A stretch of 64,000 nt of DNA, from the NCBI GenBank assembly GCA_046330955.1, contig JAXLRT010000001.1:124001-188000 (forward strand), given 5' to 3'. The notes below the pieces were generated by a model, which was not told the DNA's origin, searched no databases, and saw only the letters and a program-made list of their open reading frames with translations. The DNA is from JADJPO01 sp046330955 (GTDB lineage: Bacteria > Actinomycetota > Actinomycetes > Actinomycetales > Kineosporiaceae). The position numbers and the translations under genes were made by a program. Shown piece after piece: positions 8,907 through 17,732 of the stretch (within the stretch, counting starts at the first letter, position 1; each line of letters begins with the position of its first letter).

Positions 8907-9787
8907 ACCCGGTCACCGTCCACCCGCGTCGGGTAGGCCTGCAGGCGCTTGTCCCCCGCCGACAGGCACTCCCCCGTGAGGGCCTGGTACTTGTACCCGT
9001 GCCAGGGGCAGGTGAGGACGGCGCCCTCGCCGTCCACCATGGCCCGTTCCAACGAGAACCCGGCGTGGGCACAGGCGTTGCGATAGGCGGACACCGACTC
9101 GCCGATGCGCACCAGCGCCACCGCACCCGGATCGGACGGCGCGCCGGTCGCGGTGACGCCCGGCGGATGCCAGAGCGTGACCCGGCCGTCGGGCACGTCG
9201 GCCAACGCCGGACCCCTGGTCCACTGGGTGCGCACGCTGATCGAACCCAGCGAGATGGTCACCGGCGCCGGTTCGTCGGGAGCCACCTCGACCCGCTCCA
9301 GCCCCGCCCGGGTGATCAGCGCGGTCTCGACCAGCTCGCGCAACGTGGTGGCCGACTGCGAACAGCCGCTGCACGTCCCGGACAGGCGCACCGTGGCCAC
9401 CGGCGGCTCCACCGCGACCAGTTCGACTCCGCCACCGTGGGATTCGAGGTAGGGCCGCACCTCGTCCAGCGCCTGCTGGGCCAGCGTCATCGGGTCGGCC
9501 CGGACGATGCCGTGCATCACCAGCAGGGCGTAGACCACCGGGTCATCGACGAGTTCGAAGAGCAACTCCTTGCCGCGCGGGTCCTCCTTGAGCCGCCGGA
9601 CGACGCGGAGCAGGCCCTCGCGATGGAATCCCTCGACGGCGGCCTTCAGGTCCATCGCCACCCGGCGCGAGGGCGCGTCGAGCAGCTCGGCACGCTCCAC
9701 CGCGGTGTCGACCCGGCGCGCCGCGGCGTCCAGATCGCTCGGTGACGTCGCTGAAGTAGGCGAGTTCGGTGAGGTCTCGGTCGTCAT
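8885..9787 (-). CDS. NifU-like and Rieske domain fusion protein (HhyE-like iron-sulfur protein)
   Basis: The 300-residue protein joins two iron-sulfur modules. Residues about 105-165 are a NifU C-terminal-type domain with the cluster pair C139-x-x-C142 (GTCSGCSQS). Residues about 185-300 are a Rieske domain with C239-x-H241 and C260-x-x-H263. An N-terminal helical region of about 100 residues has no clear assignment. Iron-sulfur proteins of this type are encoded next to the uptake hydrogenases of mycobacteria and are proposed to relay electrons to the respiratory chain. Its place four genes after hhyL supports that role. It could instead deliver clusters to HhyS. Confidence 0.88.
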   Translation of the reverse strand: MTTETSPNSPTSATSPSDLDAAARRVDTAVERAELLDAPSRRVAMDLKAAVEGFHREGLLRVVRRLKEDPRGKELLFELVDDPVVYALLVMHGIVRADPMTLAQQALDEVRPYLESHGGGVELVAVEPPVATVRLSGTCSGCSQSATTLRELVETALITRAGLERVEVAPDEPAPVTISLGSISVRTQWTRGPALADVPDGRVTLWHPPGVTATGAPSDPGAVALVRIGESVSAYRNACAHAGFSLERAMVDGEGAVLTCPWHGYKYQALTGECLSAGDKRLQAYPTRVDGDRVWVRLGD

Positions 9788-9795
9788 CAGTTCTC

Positions 9796-10158
9796 CTAGA
9801 GGTGCCCCGACAGGGCCAGTTCGATGCCCTGGTCGACCTTGACCGTGAGCACGTCGGCGAAGGCGCGGACCGCGAGGTCCTGCAGCACCTCGGCCACGGT
9901 GCCCGAATGAACCCCCTCGACGCGGCGCTTCTCGCAGGCGCCCAGGACGAACATCGCTCCGGCGGCATTGTCCAGCAGGAAGTCCCGCAACACGGCGCGG
10001 ACGAACTCGTCCAGCCAGACACCCTCGCCCTGCGGGTCGGCACGCAACGCCGCCAGGGCCGGCTCGAGCCCACCGGTGCGCTGCACCAACCGTTCGACGA
10101 ACCGTTCCGCGGCGGTGTTGACCAGGAAGTCGAACTGCGCGCGCTCGTGCAACTCCAT
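9796..10158 (-). CDS. conserved hypothetical protein of the hydrogenase cluster, 120 aa
   Basis: I do not recognise a named family. The protein starts MELHERAQFDFLVNTAAERF and is mostly helical, with one cysteine (GACEKRR) and no membrane segment. The ATG at 10158 is preferred because the upstream part of the open frame lies inside the TPR gene. It sits 8 nt before the NifU-Rieske gene and 16 nt after the TPR gene, so it is co-transcribed with them. A role as an adaptor or assembly factor for the hydrogenase is inferred only from this. Confidence 0.7.
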   Translation of the reverse strand: MELHERAQFDFLVNTAAERFVERLVQRTGGLEPALAALRADPQGEGVWLDEFVRAVLRDFLLDNAAGAMFVLGACEKRRVEGVHSGTVAEVLQDLAVRAFADVLTVKVDQGIELALSGHL

Positions 10159-10174
10159 CAGACCGCCACCGCCA

Positions 10175-11446
10175 TCAGGGACTCGTCCGGGTGTGGGCCA
10201 GCACATCGGCCAGCGCGGCGTCCACGGTGGCCACCGAGCCGGCGTCACCACCGCGATCGAACAGCTCGCGGGCCTGGGTGAGCTTGACCGTGGCCTGGTC
10301 GTGGATGCCCAGGTGGGCCAGCGCCGTCCCCTGGTTGGCCAGCACCCGGGCGTACCCGAGCGGGTCGGCGTCCTCCGAGCGAACGGCGAGCACCTCCTCG
10401 TACATGTCCACCGCCTCGACCAGGTTCTCGACCGGATGCGTGGTCGGCAGGTGCTGCAAAGCGTTGGCCAGGTTGAGGGTCACCATGGCCCACTCGCGCG
10501 GGTGGTCCTCACGGGTGTAGTAGGTCAGCGCCTCGCGCAGCGACTGGACGGCGACCCCGCGGCGCAGCTTGTCGCGGGCCTCCCCCACCGGCATCGCCAG
10601 GTAGGCCAGCGCCAGGTTGGAGTGCGCGAAGGCATAGCGCTGCGGCTGGGACTCCTTGCGCAGCAGGCGAAGCGCGAGGTGATACATCCGGATCGCCTCG
10701 AGCAACAGATGGGTCGCGTTGCCGGAGTGCGAGGCCAGCTCCTGGTAGGCGGTCGCCTGGCCGAGGGCCAGTTCGGCCATCGCCGGTTCGACGGCGTCCA
10801 GGCCGCGCAGCGCGTCGACCGCCTCGCGATAGGCCTCGACCACGTCGCTATCGGCGCCGTTGACCTCTTGCAGCAGGGAGGCCTGCTGGCCGAGCAGCAG
10901 CGCCCCCAGCACGGCGCTCACCGGGCGGGCCGCGGCCTCGGCCGAGACCAGCGCGTCCAATGCCCCCTGCGGATCACCACGTTCCAGCGCCGCGGCGGCG
11001 CGCGCCGCCAGCACGTGGGCGGCGATCTCACCGGTCAGCGCCCCGGACTCGATCACCGAGGCCTCCGGCAGCTCGGCGGGACAGCCCAGGCTGTAGGCAG
11101 CCACCTCGATCAGCGCCGAGAGCTCGGCGTCACCCTCGGCCGCTGCGGCCGCGCGGGCCGCCTGCAACGAGGTCTGGTCACCGGTGAGCACGAAGTGGTT
11201 GTAGGCGTTCACGCCGCCGGCGTCCGGGTCGATCAGCTTCGCCGCGTCGTCCACCGCGCCGTTCGCAGCCAGGGCGAACGCGGCCAACGGCTCCGGCCAC
11301 GGATCGGGCAGGTGCCCGCTGAGCAGCCGCCGCACCGCCTCGGCGCACTCGGCGGCCTCCGCCGATCCCGGTGGCTGGGGCGGGACGGCCAGCCAGCCCG
11401 CGGGCAGCGGCAGCACGCCGATCGGCTGGGGCCGGCTCAGCGGCAT
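10175..11446 (-). CDS. tetratricopeptide-repeat protein of the hydrogenase cluster
   Basis: The 423-residue protein has degenerate TPR-like helix pairs over most of its length, with typical Ala/Leu/Tyr spacing (for example LGQATAYQELA, FAHSNLALAYLA, ANQGTALAHLG). The N-terminal 60 residues are Pro-rich and distinct. No catalytic motif or membrane segment is seen. TPR proteins act as scaffolds for protein complexes, which fits assembly or docking of the hydrogenase, but no direct evidence exists here. It is followed after 16 nt by the 120-aa gene. Confidence 0.8.
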   Translation of the reverse strand: MPLSRPQPIGVLPLPAGWLAVPPQPPGSAEAAECAEAVRRLLSGHLPDPWPEPLAAFALAANGAVDDAAKLIDPDAGGVNAYNHFVLTGDQTSLQAARAAAAAEGDAELSALIEVAAYSLGCPAELPEASVIESGALTGEIAAHVLAARAAAALERGDPQGALDALVSAEAAARPVSAVLGALLLGQQASLLQEVNGADSDVVEAYREAVDALRGLDAVEPAMAELALGQATAYQELASHSGNATHLLLEAIRMYHLALRLLRKESQPQRYAFAHSNLALAYLAMPVGEARDKLRRGVAVQSLREALTYYTREDHPREWAMVTLNLANALQHLPTTHPVENLVEAVDMYEEVLAVRSEDADPLGYARVLANQGTALAHLGIHDQATVKLTQARELFDRGGDAGSVATVDAALADVLAHTRTSP

Positions 11447-11491
11447 CGCGGTGATCCCTTCTGCGGGTGGCGGTTCGCCTCGATCGTGACC

Positions 11492-11743
11492 TCACCAGCC
11501 GGTCGGTGGTGGAACGTCTCGATCGGCGGCGCGCCGGATGTGGTGGGCAGCCACCTTCGCATGCTTCTCGGTGAGATACGGCCCGATCCGGCGACGCACC
11601 ACATCCTCGGCGAAGCCGACGACGAGTTCGACCCACCACCCGGCGTGATCCGCGGTGACCTCGCAGCCGAGCACCGCACCCGAGTCGTCGACCGGGCCGG
11701 CCGGAGGTGTCTCCGGTGGCTCGTCAGGGGTTTCGGTCGCCAC
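11492..11743 (-). CDS. small hypothetical protein of the hydrogenase cluster, 83 aa
   Basis: This unrecognised 83-residue product begins with a Pro/Glu/Thr-rich stretch and then a compact part with GWWVELVVGFAEDVVRRRIGPYL and AAHHIRRAADR. It fits tightly between the maturation protease (4 nt away) and the TPR gene (45 nt) on the same strand, and lacks cysteines apart from one. Its short length and lack of a strong family match keep the call at hypothetical. It is unlikely to be a shadow because no other frame has a better candidate. Confidence 0.6.
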   Translation of the reverse strand: MATETPDEPPETPPAGPVDDSGAVLGCEVTADHAGWWVELVVGFAEDVVRRRIGPYLTEKHAKVAAHHIRRAADRDVPPPTGW

Positions 11744-11747
11744 CCGA

Positions 11748-12284
11748 TCACCCGGCCACCTCGGCCCCGACCTCGGCCAGCACGAGATCGAGCACCCGCT
11801 CCATGCCCGCCCGCACCGGGTCGGTCAGCTCCGCCCCCGGCTCGGTCGAGGCCGCCTCGATCAGGAACACCACGACGTCCCTCGGGTAGGCGTCCTTGAG
11901 CAGCCACCGCCCGACCGCCAGCGCGTGATCCCAGCGAAAGGCGTGCTGGTTCAAGCCGTCCACCGGTGGCAGCTGCTCGAGTTCCTCACCGGGCACGCGG
12001 AACACGGTGCCGGGTTCGGCACCGGTCCGCGCGGCGTCCACGATCACGACCTTGCGCCGGCCGCGCATCTTGAACGCCACGTCCATGCCGGCGGTCCCGC
12101 CGTCGACCAGCTCGACATCGTCCGGCACTCCCTGGTCCCACAGGTGCCGGATCAGCGTCGGGCCGACCGCGTCGTCCCCGCGCAACAAGTTGCCGCACCC
12201 GATCACCAGGTGCGGAACCACCGGCGGGGACGGCGGTTCCGTGTGTTCCGCGCTGCCCGGGTCGGCCGGCGATGCGCCGCTCAC
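11748..12284 (-). CDS. [NiFe]-hydrogenase maturation protease (HyaD/HybD type)
   Basis: This endopeptidase removes the C-terminal tail of the hydrogenase large subunit after nickel insertion. The 178-residue protein has the family signature GCGNLLRGDDAVGP near residues 29-42, D61 in VDGGTAGMD, and histidines at 114 and 120, which match the metal-sensing Asp/Glu-Asp-His set. The GTG start at 12284 overlaps the hhyL stop as GTGA, placing the protease directly behind its substrate. The first 24 residues are a Pro/Ala/Glu leader not seen in short homologues. Confidence 0.92.
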   Translation of the reverse strand: MSGASPADPGSAEHTEPPSPPVVPHLVIGCGNLLRGDDAVGPTLIRHLWDQGVPDDVELVDGGTAGMDVAFKMRGRRKVVIVDAARTGAEPGTVFRVPGEELEQLPPVDGLNQHAFRWDHALAVGRWLLKDAYPRDVVVFLIEAASTEPGAELTDPVRAGMERVLDLVLAEVGAEVAG

Positions 12285-13888
12285 ATGCCGCCGACGACGA
12301 ACTTCGACAGCTGCTTGCCGGTCTTGCCGTCGTAGGCGTGCACGGTGCAGACCAGGCAGGAGTCGAACGACCGGGCGACGTGACCGAGCTCGACCGGGTC
12401 GGCGGTGTTGGCCACCGGGGTGCCCAGGAACGCCTTCTCGATCGGGCCGACCACCTGGTCGGCGTCCCGCGGGCCGACGTTCCAGGCGGTCGGGGTGATC
12501 ACCTGGTAGTTCTCGATCTTGCCGTTCTCCAACACGATCCAGTCCGACAGCGCACCGCGGGCGGCCTCGGTGGAGCCGAAGCCCTTGCCCGATTCGCGCT
12601 CGACGGGCTTGGCGTAGAACTTGTCGTGCAGGTCGAGCTCGTCGAGCCACCTGCGGGCCATCGTGTAGTACTTGGCCAGCTCGTGGGTGCGGGCGAGCAC
12701 CCGGGTCAGCACCGAGGGTCCCTCGCTGTTGATCACGTTGAGGAACAACGGGTCCGCGTCCTGGTGGGCGGCCGGGTCGGGCTGGGCGGCCATGACCTGG
12801 CGGGCCAGCGGCCCCACCTCGAGCGGCACGTAGCCCAGGCCCGGGACGTCGTAGCGCGGCGACTTGGCCCAGGAGTACTTGTCCTGCGCCTTGCCCTGCG
12901 CCGGGTCGATCGGGTCGGTGACGCCGTCGAACGGGTGGTGCGCACCGGTGCCCTTGTAGAAGGAGTGGGTGTGGTCCTCGCGCACCCGGGCCTGGTCGAA
13001 CTCGTGGAACCCGCCGCCGGCGTAGATGCCCGAGCGCGAGATCAGCGCCGCGTTGCGGCCCTCGATGGTCGGGTTCTGGTAGAGCTCGGGGTCGAGGTAG
13101 GTGCCGGTGGACAGGAAGTTGCCGTGGCCCTGACCGTACGTGTCCAGGCCGACCTCGAGCGCGTAGCGGATGAAGAAACCGCAGTCACTGTTGTAGTGAC
13201 CCTCGTTCTCGTTCATCCAGGCGAGGATGTCCTCCCAGGTCTTGTTCTCCATCCAGCGCTCGACCGAGCCGCCCAGCCACTCCTTCTCGAGCCACTCGTT
13301 CTTCCAGTACTCGAGGATCGAGATCGAGCGCGTGACGTCCGACAGCGTCGGCGCGCTCATCACCCCGCCCGGGATCATGAACGAGGAGTGCGGCCACTGC
13401 CCGCCGAAGATCGCGTAGACCTCGACCGGCTTGTTCGACAGCGTCACGCCTTTCTCGTAGGCGGTGCCGACGAACGGGGCGAACCGGCGCACCGCCTCGT
13501 CGTAGGACGGGGTCTTGGCGTACCGCTTGTTGGTCAGGTCGATCGCGAAGATCGCGTAGAAGTACCGCGGGATCGACTGCAGCGTCTCGCAGATCTGCGC
13601 GATGTTGCGGATCCGGGTGCCGTTCGGCGGCACGTGCGTCTTCCACGCGGTGTCCAGGGCGTAGACCGCCTTGTACAGGTGGCTGCCGCCGCAGATCCCG
13701 CAGATGCGCGGGGTGACGATCAGGCCGGCCTGCGGGTCCTTGCCCTTGAGGATCATCTCGAAGCCGCGGAACATGCCGGCCGTCGTCCAGGCGTCGGTGA
13801 CGACGCCGTCGGTGAGGGTGACCCGGACGTCGAGGTCGCCCTCGACCCGCCCGAGCGGGCTGACGTGAAGGTCCATGGTGCTGGTCAC
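12281..13888 (-). CDS. hhyL: group 1h [NiFe]-hydrogenase large subunit
   Basis: This is the catalytic subunit that oxidises H2. The 535-residue protein carries the L1 motif RICGICGGSH (C63, C66) and the L2 motif DSCLVCTVH (C511, C514), which supply the four nickel-binding cysteines. The 18 residues after H517 (AYDGKTGKQLSKFVVGGM) are the tail expected to be cleaved by the adjacent protease. The L2 form with Ser-Cys-Leu-Val and the whole gene context fit the high-affinity, oxygen-insensitive group 1h (formerly group 5) that lets soil actinobacteria use atmospheric H2. It lies 57 nt after hhyS. Confidence 0.96.
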   Translation of the reverse strand: MTSTMDLHVSPLGRVEGDLDVRVTLTDGVVTDAWTTAGMFRGFEMILKGKDPQAGLIVTPRICGICGGSHLYKAVYALDTAWKTHVPPNGTRIRNIAQICETLQSIPRYFYAIFAIDLTNKRYAKTPSYDEAVRRFAPFVGTAYEKGVTLSNKPVEVYAIFGGQWPHSSFMIPGGVMSAPTLSDVTRSISILEYWKNEWLEKEWLGGSVERWMENKTWEDILAWMNENEGHYNSDCGFFIRYALEVGLDTYGQGHGNFLSTGTYLDPELYQNPTIEGRNAALISRSGIYAGGGFHEFDQARVREDHTHSFYKGTGAHHPFDGVTDPIDPAQGKAQDKYSWAKSPRYDVPGLGYVPLEVGPLARQVMAAQPDPAAHQDADPLFLNVINSEGPSVLTRVLARTHELAKYYTMARRWLDELDLHDKFYAKPVERESGKGFGSTEAARGALSDWIVLENGKIENYQVITPTAWNVGPRDADQVVGPIEKAFLGTPVANTADPVELGHVARSFDSCLVCTVHAYDGKTGKQLSKFVVGGM

Positions 13889-13945
13889 GGTTGCTCCTGT
13901 GCGTGAACGGGTGGACGTCGGACGGGTGTCGCAGAGGGGTACGGA

Positions 13946-14917
13946 CTAGACCACGAACATGTCTTCCTTGGACCACTGCGGGGCCGCGATCTTGGCGGCG
14001 GCGGCGTGGGCCATGTACGTCAGGTGATCGGTGCCGGTCGGCACCTCCTTGGGCACGGTGCCCGAGACCTTGGCGGTCTTGAAGATGGTGCCGGGCATCA
14101 GGTCCCCGTGCGGGTAGCCGGGCTCGGTGCAGCCGGTGCACGGGTGGCCGGCGCGGGTCTTGGACGACTGCCGGTTCCACAGGATGCGGTTGCACGGGCT
14201 GTGGGTCATCGGGCCACGGCAGCCGAACTCGTAGAACAGGCAGCCGGTGCGGGTGCCCTGGCCGAAGTCGATCGTCGACTGCTTGTACTCGAAGAACTGC
14301 ACCCGGGTGCACCCGGTCTGGGTGAACGAGCTGAAGAACGTCTTGGGACGCTGCAGGTCGTCCAGCGCGATGTCGGCGGTGCGACCGGCGGCCAGCGCCA
14401 CCACCACCTGGGTGATCCAGTCCGGGTGGGCCGGGCAACCCGGGATGTTCACCACGGGCAGGCCCATTGCCGAGACGAAGTCCTTGCCCAGGAACCCACC
14501 CCGATCGCCCTTGAGGTACTGCAGGCCGATCGCGTCGGTCGGGTTGGGCGGCGTCGCCGGAATGCCACCCCACGCCGAGCAGTCGCCCACCGCGACCACG
14601 ACCCCGGCCTTCGGCGCGATCTCGGCCACCCAGTCCTTCATCGGGCGCTCGGCGAACATGTCGTAGCGTCCGGAGCCGTTCGGCCCCATGAGCACCGAAC
14701 CCTCGTAGACGAAGATGTCGACCTGGCGCTCGCCGGAGGCGCACTCACGCAGGATCTGCTGCACCTGATCGCCCAGCTCCATACCGAGCGAGGGATGCCA
14801 GATCACGTCGATCCCGAAGTCGGTCACGAGGTCGACCGCGGTCGGCTCCTCGGCGTTCAGGAACGACATCGTGTTGCCGCTGCAGGCGCCGCCCTCGAGC
14901 CAGAGCAGTGTGGCCAT
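13946..14917 (-). CDS. hhyS: group 1h [NiFe]-hydrogenase small subunit
   Basis: The small subunit relays electrons from the active site through iron-sulfur clusters. The 323-residue protein has GGACSGNTM (C12), GDCSAWGG (D112, C113), IPGCPAHPD (C161), and a Cys-rich C-terminal half (CTRVQFFEY, GCLFYEFGCRGP, SPCNRILWN, PCTGCTEPGYP). There is no twin-arginine signal peptide, so the enzyme is expected on the cytoplasmic side, as known for group 1h. In the studied member of this group the proximal cluster has one Asp ligand in place of a Cys; the single Cys in the N-terminal motif here is consistent with that. Its ATG overlaps the hypB stop by one base. Confidence 0.95.
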   Translation of the reverse strand: MATLLWLEGGACSGNTMSFLNAEEPTAVDLVTDFGIDVIWHPSLGMELGDQVQQILRECASGERQVDIFVYEGSVLMGPNGSGRYDMFAERPMKDWVAEIAPKAGVVVAVGDCSAWGGIPATPPNPTDAIGLQYLKGDRGGFLGKDFVSAMGLPVVNIPGCPAHPDWITQVVVALAAGRTADIALDDLQRPKTFFSSFTQTGCTRVQFFEYKQSTIDFGQGTRTGCLFYEFGCRGPMTHSPCNRILWNRQSSKTRAGHPCTGCTEPGYPHGDLMPGTIFKTAKVSGTVPKEVPTGTDHLTYMAHAAAAKIAAPQWSKEDMFVV

Positions 14918-15612
14918 CAGGTCCTCCGGGTGGTGTGGGCTGGTGCGGTGTACTCGGGCGTCAGCGCGAGCAGCCTCGTCAGCAGCTCCTCGACGCCCGC
15001 ACCGGTGCGAGCGCTGGTACGCAGCACCGGCAGATCGGGGTTCACATCACGCACGGCCTCGGCGAAGACTGCTTCGTCGAAGCCGCAGGGTTCGATCAGG
15101 TCGATCTTGGTCAGCACGGCCAGATCGGCCCAGCGATAGGCCGTGGGGTACTTCACCGGCTTGTCCTCGCCCTCGGTGACGCTGGCGAGCACGATGCGGG
15201 CCGACTCCCCGAGGTCGTAGGACGCCGGGCAGACCAGGTTGCCGACGTTCTCGATCAGCAGCAGCCGGGTGCCCTCGGGCAACCAACCCGCGAGGTGATC
15301 GCGCACCAGGTCGGCCTCGAGGTGACACAGACCGTCCGTGACCACCTGCCGTACCGGGGCGCCGGAGCGGGCCAGCCGCTTGGCGTCGTTCTCGGTGGCC
15401 AGGTCACCGGTGAGCGCCGCCACCGGGATGCCCCGCTCGACGCAGCGGGTGAGCAGCAGCTCGAGCAGCGCCGTCTTGCCGCTGCCGGGGCTGGACAGCA
15501 GGTTGACCGCCACCGCGCCGGCCGCCGCCAGATCCGCGCGCAGCGCCCCCGCCAGGTCGTCGTTCTTGGCCAGGACGGCGGTGCGCAGGTCGATCAGGCT
15601 GGTGCCGGCCAT
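14917..15612 (-). CDS. hypB: HypB, GTPase for nickel insertion
   Basis: HypB uses GTP hydrolysis to help HypA load nickel into the large subunit. The 231-residue protein has a P-loop SSPGSGKT (about residues 40-47), the metal-site motif TDGLCHLEAD, ENVGNLVCP and the base motif TKIDL. It lacks the N-terminal His-rich nickel store and the CxxCGC motif found in some homologues, so nickel storage is not expected. The start overlaps hypA by 19 nt and the end overlaps hhyS, so expression is coupled. Confidence 0.96.
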   Translation of the reverse strand: MAGTSLIDLRTAVLAKNDDLAGALRADLAAAGAVAVNLLSSPGSGKTALLELLLTRCVERGIPVAALTGDLATENDAKRLARSGAPVRQVVTDGLCHLEADLVRDHLAGWLPEGTRLLLIENVGNLVCPASYDLGESARIVLASVTEGEDKPVKYPTAYRWADLAVLTKIDLIEPCGFDEAVFAEAVRDVNPDLPVLRTSARTGAGVEELLTRLLALTPEYTAPAHTTRRT

Positions 15613-15986
15613 AAGGCGGTCACCGCCACGGCGTCCTCGTCGTCCACCTCGATGGTGGCGATCTCGAGCTCACGCCCGCCGATCACGTCCACCTCGCGCC
15701 CGGTGCAGCCGGGGCAACGCACCGGCATCGGCTCGGGCAGGTCGGCCTCCACACCGCAGGCGCGGCAGGACGTCCGCACCGGTACCGGCTCGACGTCCAG
15801 CCGGGCGCCGGCCACGGCGGTCCCGGACGCCGCGACGTCCCAGGCGAATCCGAGGGCCTGCGGCACCACCCCCGAGAGCACGCCGACCCGCAACTGCACC
15901 GACCGCACGGCCCGGCCCGGGGCTCGCTGGGCCAACGCGTCCGCGACGGTGCGGACCACGGAGGCGGCGATCGACAGTTCGTGCAC
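15594..15986 (-). CDS. hypA: HypA/HybF nickel chaperone
   Basis: HypA binds nickel through its N-terminal MHE motif (H2 present) and passes it to the hydrogenase precursor with HypB. The 130-residue protein has the structural zinc site C74-x-x-C77 and C91-x-x-C94. It is slightly longer than the usual 110-115 residues because of a short acidic C-terminal extension. The ATG at 15986 is fixed by the need for the MHE start. It lies 14 nt after the DUF1641 gene. Confidence 0.95.
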   Translation of the reverse strand: MHELSIAASVVRTVADALAQRAPGRAVRSVQLRVGVLSGVVPQALGFAWDVAASGTAVAGARLDVEPVPVRTSCRACGVEADLPEPMPVRCPGCTGREVDVIGGRELEIATIEVDDEDAVAVTALWPAPA

Positions 15987-16000
15987 GGGCTGCGGCCGGG

Positions 16001-16495
16001 TCAGAGGGTCTTGCCGATGGCGCGGGCGACCTCGACCAACATGCCCAGGCCCCGGGCGACGTCCGGGTCGTGTAGCGCGCGGAAGGCGGGCCGCAGGCCG
16101 CTCACGGTGGTCCGCTGCGTCTCGGCGACTCGCACACCCTCGACGGCGGCGTTCGCGAACCGCCCCAGCAGATCGACGACCTGCCGGCTGAACATGCCCG
16201 ACTCGATCAACGCGGTCGCCGCGTCGGCGATGGCCGGGGCCTCCTCGACCAGTTTGCGGGCCGGCTCGACCAGGTACCCCGGGCCGTGACCCGCAGCGCC
16301 GCGCATCTCGTGCACCGCGCTCACCACGTTCTCGGTGATGGTGTCGCCCCGCTCCAGGAACCCGTTGACCATCGTGGCGAGCAGGGCCAGAGTTCCCACG
16401 TTGTCGAGCAGGGCATTCAAGGATGCGGCCACCTCGGGATCGTCCAGCCGAGCACGCAGTTGATCGACCGGAGTGCTGCTCAACACGTCGGTCAT
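16001..16495 (-). CDS. DUF1641 family protein, first gene of the hydrogenase operon
   Basis: The 164-residue helical protein resembles DUF1641 proteins (LNALLDNVGTLALLATMVNGFLERG and the C-terminal LRPAFRALHDPDVARGLGMLVEVARAIG). Such proteins are often encoded beside formate dehydrogenases and hydrogenases, but their role is not known. GAGGAGG lies about 9 nt before ATG 16495. As the first gene after a 150-nt gap it probably marks the 5' end of the operon, so the promoter should lie in 16496-16649, where I see no clear consensus boxes. Confidence 0.8.
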   Translation of the reverse strand: MTDVLSSTPVDQLRARLDDPEVAASLNALLDNVGTLALLATMVNGFLERGDTITENVVSAVHEMRGAAGHGPGYLVEPARKLVEEAPAIADAATALIESGMFSRQVVDLLGRFANAAVEGVRVAETQRTTVSGLRPAFRALHDPDVARGLGMLVEVARAIGKTL

Positions 16496-16649
16496 GCGGG
16501 TGACCTCCTCGACAGGCGACTCTCCCGACCGGAGGCTAGCGTGAGAAGGGCCTATGTGTCTGTAGTCACAACGACGGGTCGTCGCGTCGGTACCAACGCA
16601 CCTGTCGCTGCCGGGCGCGACCCGGTAACGGACGACGCCCGCGATGCGG

Positions 16650-17732
16650 TCAGTCGACCTTCAGACCCGTGCGGCAGGCGTCGGCCACGGTGGTGAAGTC
16701 CGGCGTGACCCGAGGGATCGAGCTCCAGAACATGGCATAGCGGCCGGGCTTGGTCTCGACCATCACCAGGGTCATGTGCTCGCTGGTCACGGCCAGATCG
16801 GGGTCGGACAGCGAGATGGTCGACTCGATGGTCCAGGCCGAGGCTCCGTCGACGGTCGTGGCCTCGTCGCGAGTGCGTTTCTCGCTGTACTCGGCCACCG
16901 TGTACTGGGTGGCCACCAGGCAGTCCGCTGCCGCGCGGGCAGCCGACTGCACCGAGGTGATCTTCGGGTCCTGGCGCAGCTCGGCGATCACCAGGCCGGC
17001 GGCCCAGCCGGAGGTGCCGTAGTCGGCCACCTGCACCATCTGCACCGCGCCCGAGGCCGCCAGCGGGAAGGCGAAGTCACTGGTGACCGGCGCCGGCCAC
17101 GGGCCGCCCGGCTGCGGGTAGGACAGACCCCCCGCGCTCACCCGACCGGCGGTGGTCTGCGGAGCCGCGGTGGTGGGCGCGAGGGCCTCGCACGAGATGC
17201 CTCGGATGGTCGGGGCGGGCTTGGCCGGGGTACCCCCGCCCGGGGTCGGTTGTCCGGACGGCGCGCCGCCGGGCTGCCCGACCGCGGACGGCGCCGACGA
17301 GGGTTGCTCGGCGGTGGTGCCTGCGCCCTTGGTGCTGAAGATCCACGCCACGCCCAGGACCAGGGCCAGCAGGCCGGCCACCCCGGCGACGATCGGTCCG
17401 ACCCGCCGCTTCGGCGACACCAGGGCGTGCGGGTCGAAGCCGGTCGCCCCCGGCGACCAGGCGCCGTGAGGCGGCAGCGGCGGTACGGGTGGACCGGCGG
17501 CGTCCGAGGGGTCCAACGGCAGGGTGGAGGCCTGACCGGGGCTCCAGGGCTGCGGCGGCACCGGTGTCGGTGGGGCCGTTGGGGCTGGTTGGGCTGGTTG
17601 AGCCGGTTGCGCAGCGGGAGGTTGCGCGGCGAGGGCCATGGTGGTGTGCGACGTCCAGGACGCACCGTCCCAGTACCTCAGCTGCCCGTATCCGCCCTGT
17701 GGGTCGGGGTACCACCCCGGCGCTGCGCTCAC
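16650..17732 (-). CDS. DUF2510-domain membrane-anchored protein
   Basis: The protein of about 360 residues starts with a DUF2510 domain (APGWYPDPQGGYGQLRYWDG, then SWTSHT). A long Pro/Ala-rich linker, one membrane segment (PIVAGVAGLLALVLGVAWIF) and an extracytoplasmic domain of about 180 residues with cysteines follow. This layout is typical of actinobacterial cell-envelope proteins of unknown role. GTG 17732 is chosen because the DUF2510 domain starts right there and a TACACT box lies 13 nt upstream. It is not part of the hydrogenase operon by function. Confidence 0.75.
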   Translation of the reverse strand: MSAAPGWYPDPQGGYGQLRYWDGASWTSHTTMALAAQPPAAQPAQPAQPAPTAPPTPVPPQPWSPGQASTLPLDPSDAAGPPVPPLPPHGAWSPGATGFDPHALVSPKRRVGPIVAGVAGLLALVLGVAWIFSTKGAGTTAEQPSSAPSAVGQPGGAPSGQPTPGGGTPAKPAPTIRGISCEALAPTTAAPQTTAGRVSAGGLSYPQPGGPWPAPVTSDFAFPLAASGAVQMVQVADYGTSGWAAGLVIAELRQDPKITSVQSAARAAADCLVATQYTVAEYSEKRTRDEATTVDGASAWTIESTISLSDPDLAVTSEHMTLVMVETKPGRYAMFWSSIPRVTPDFTTVADACRTGLKVD

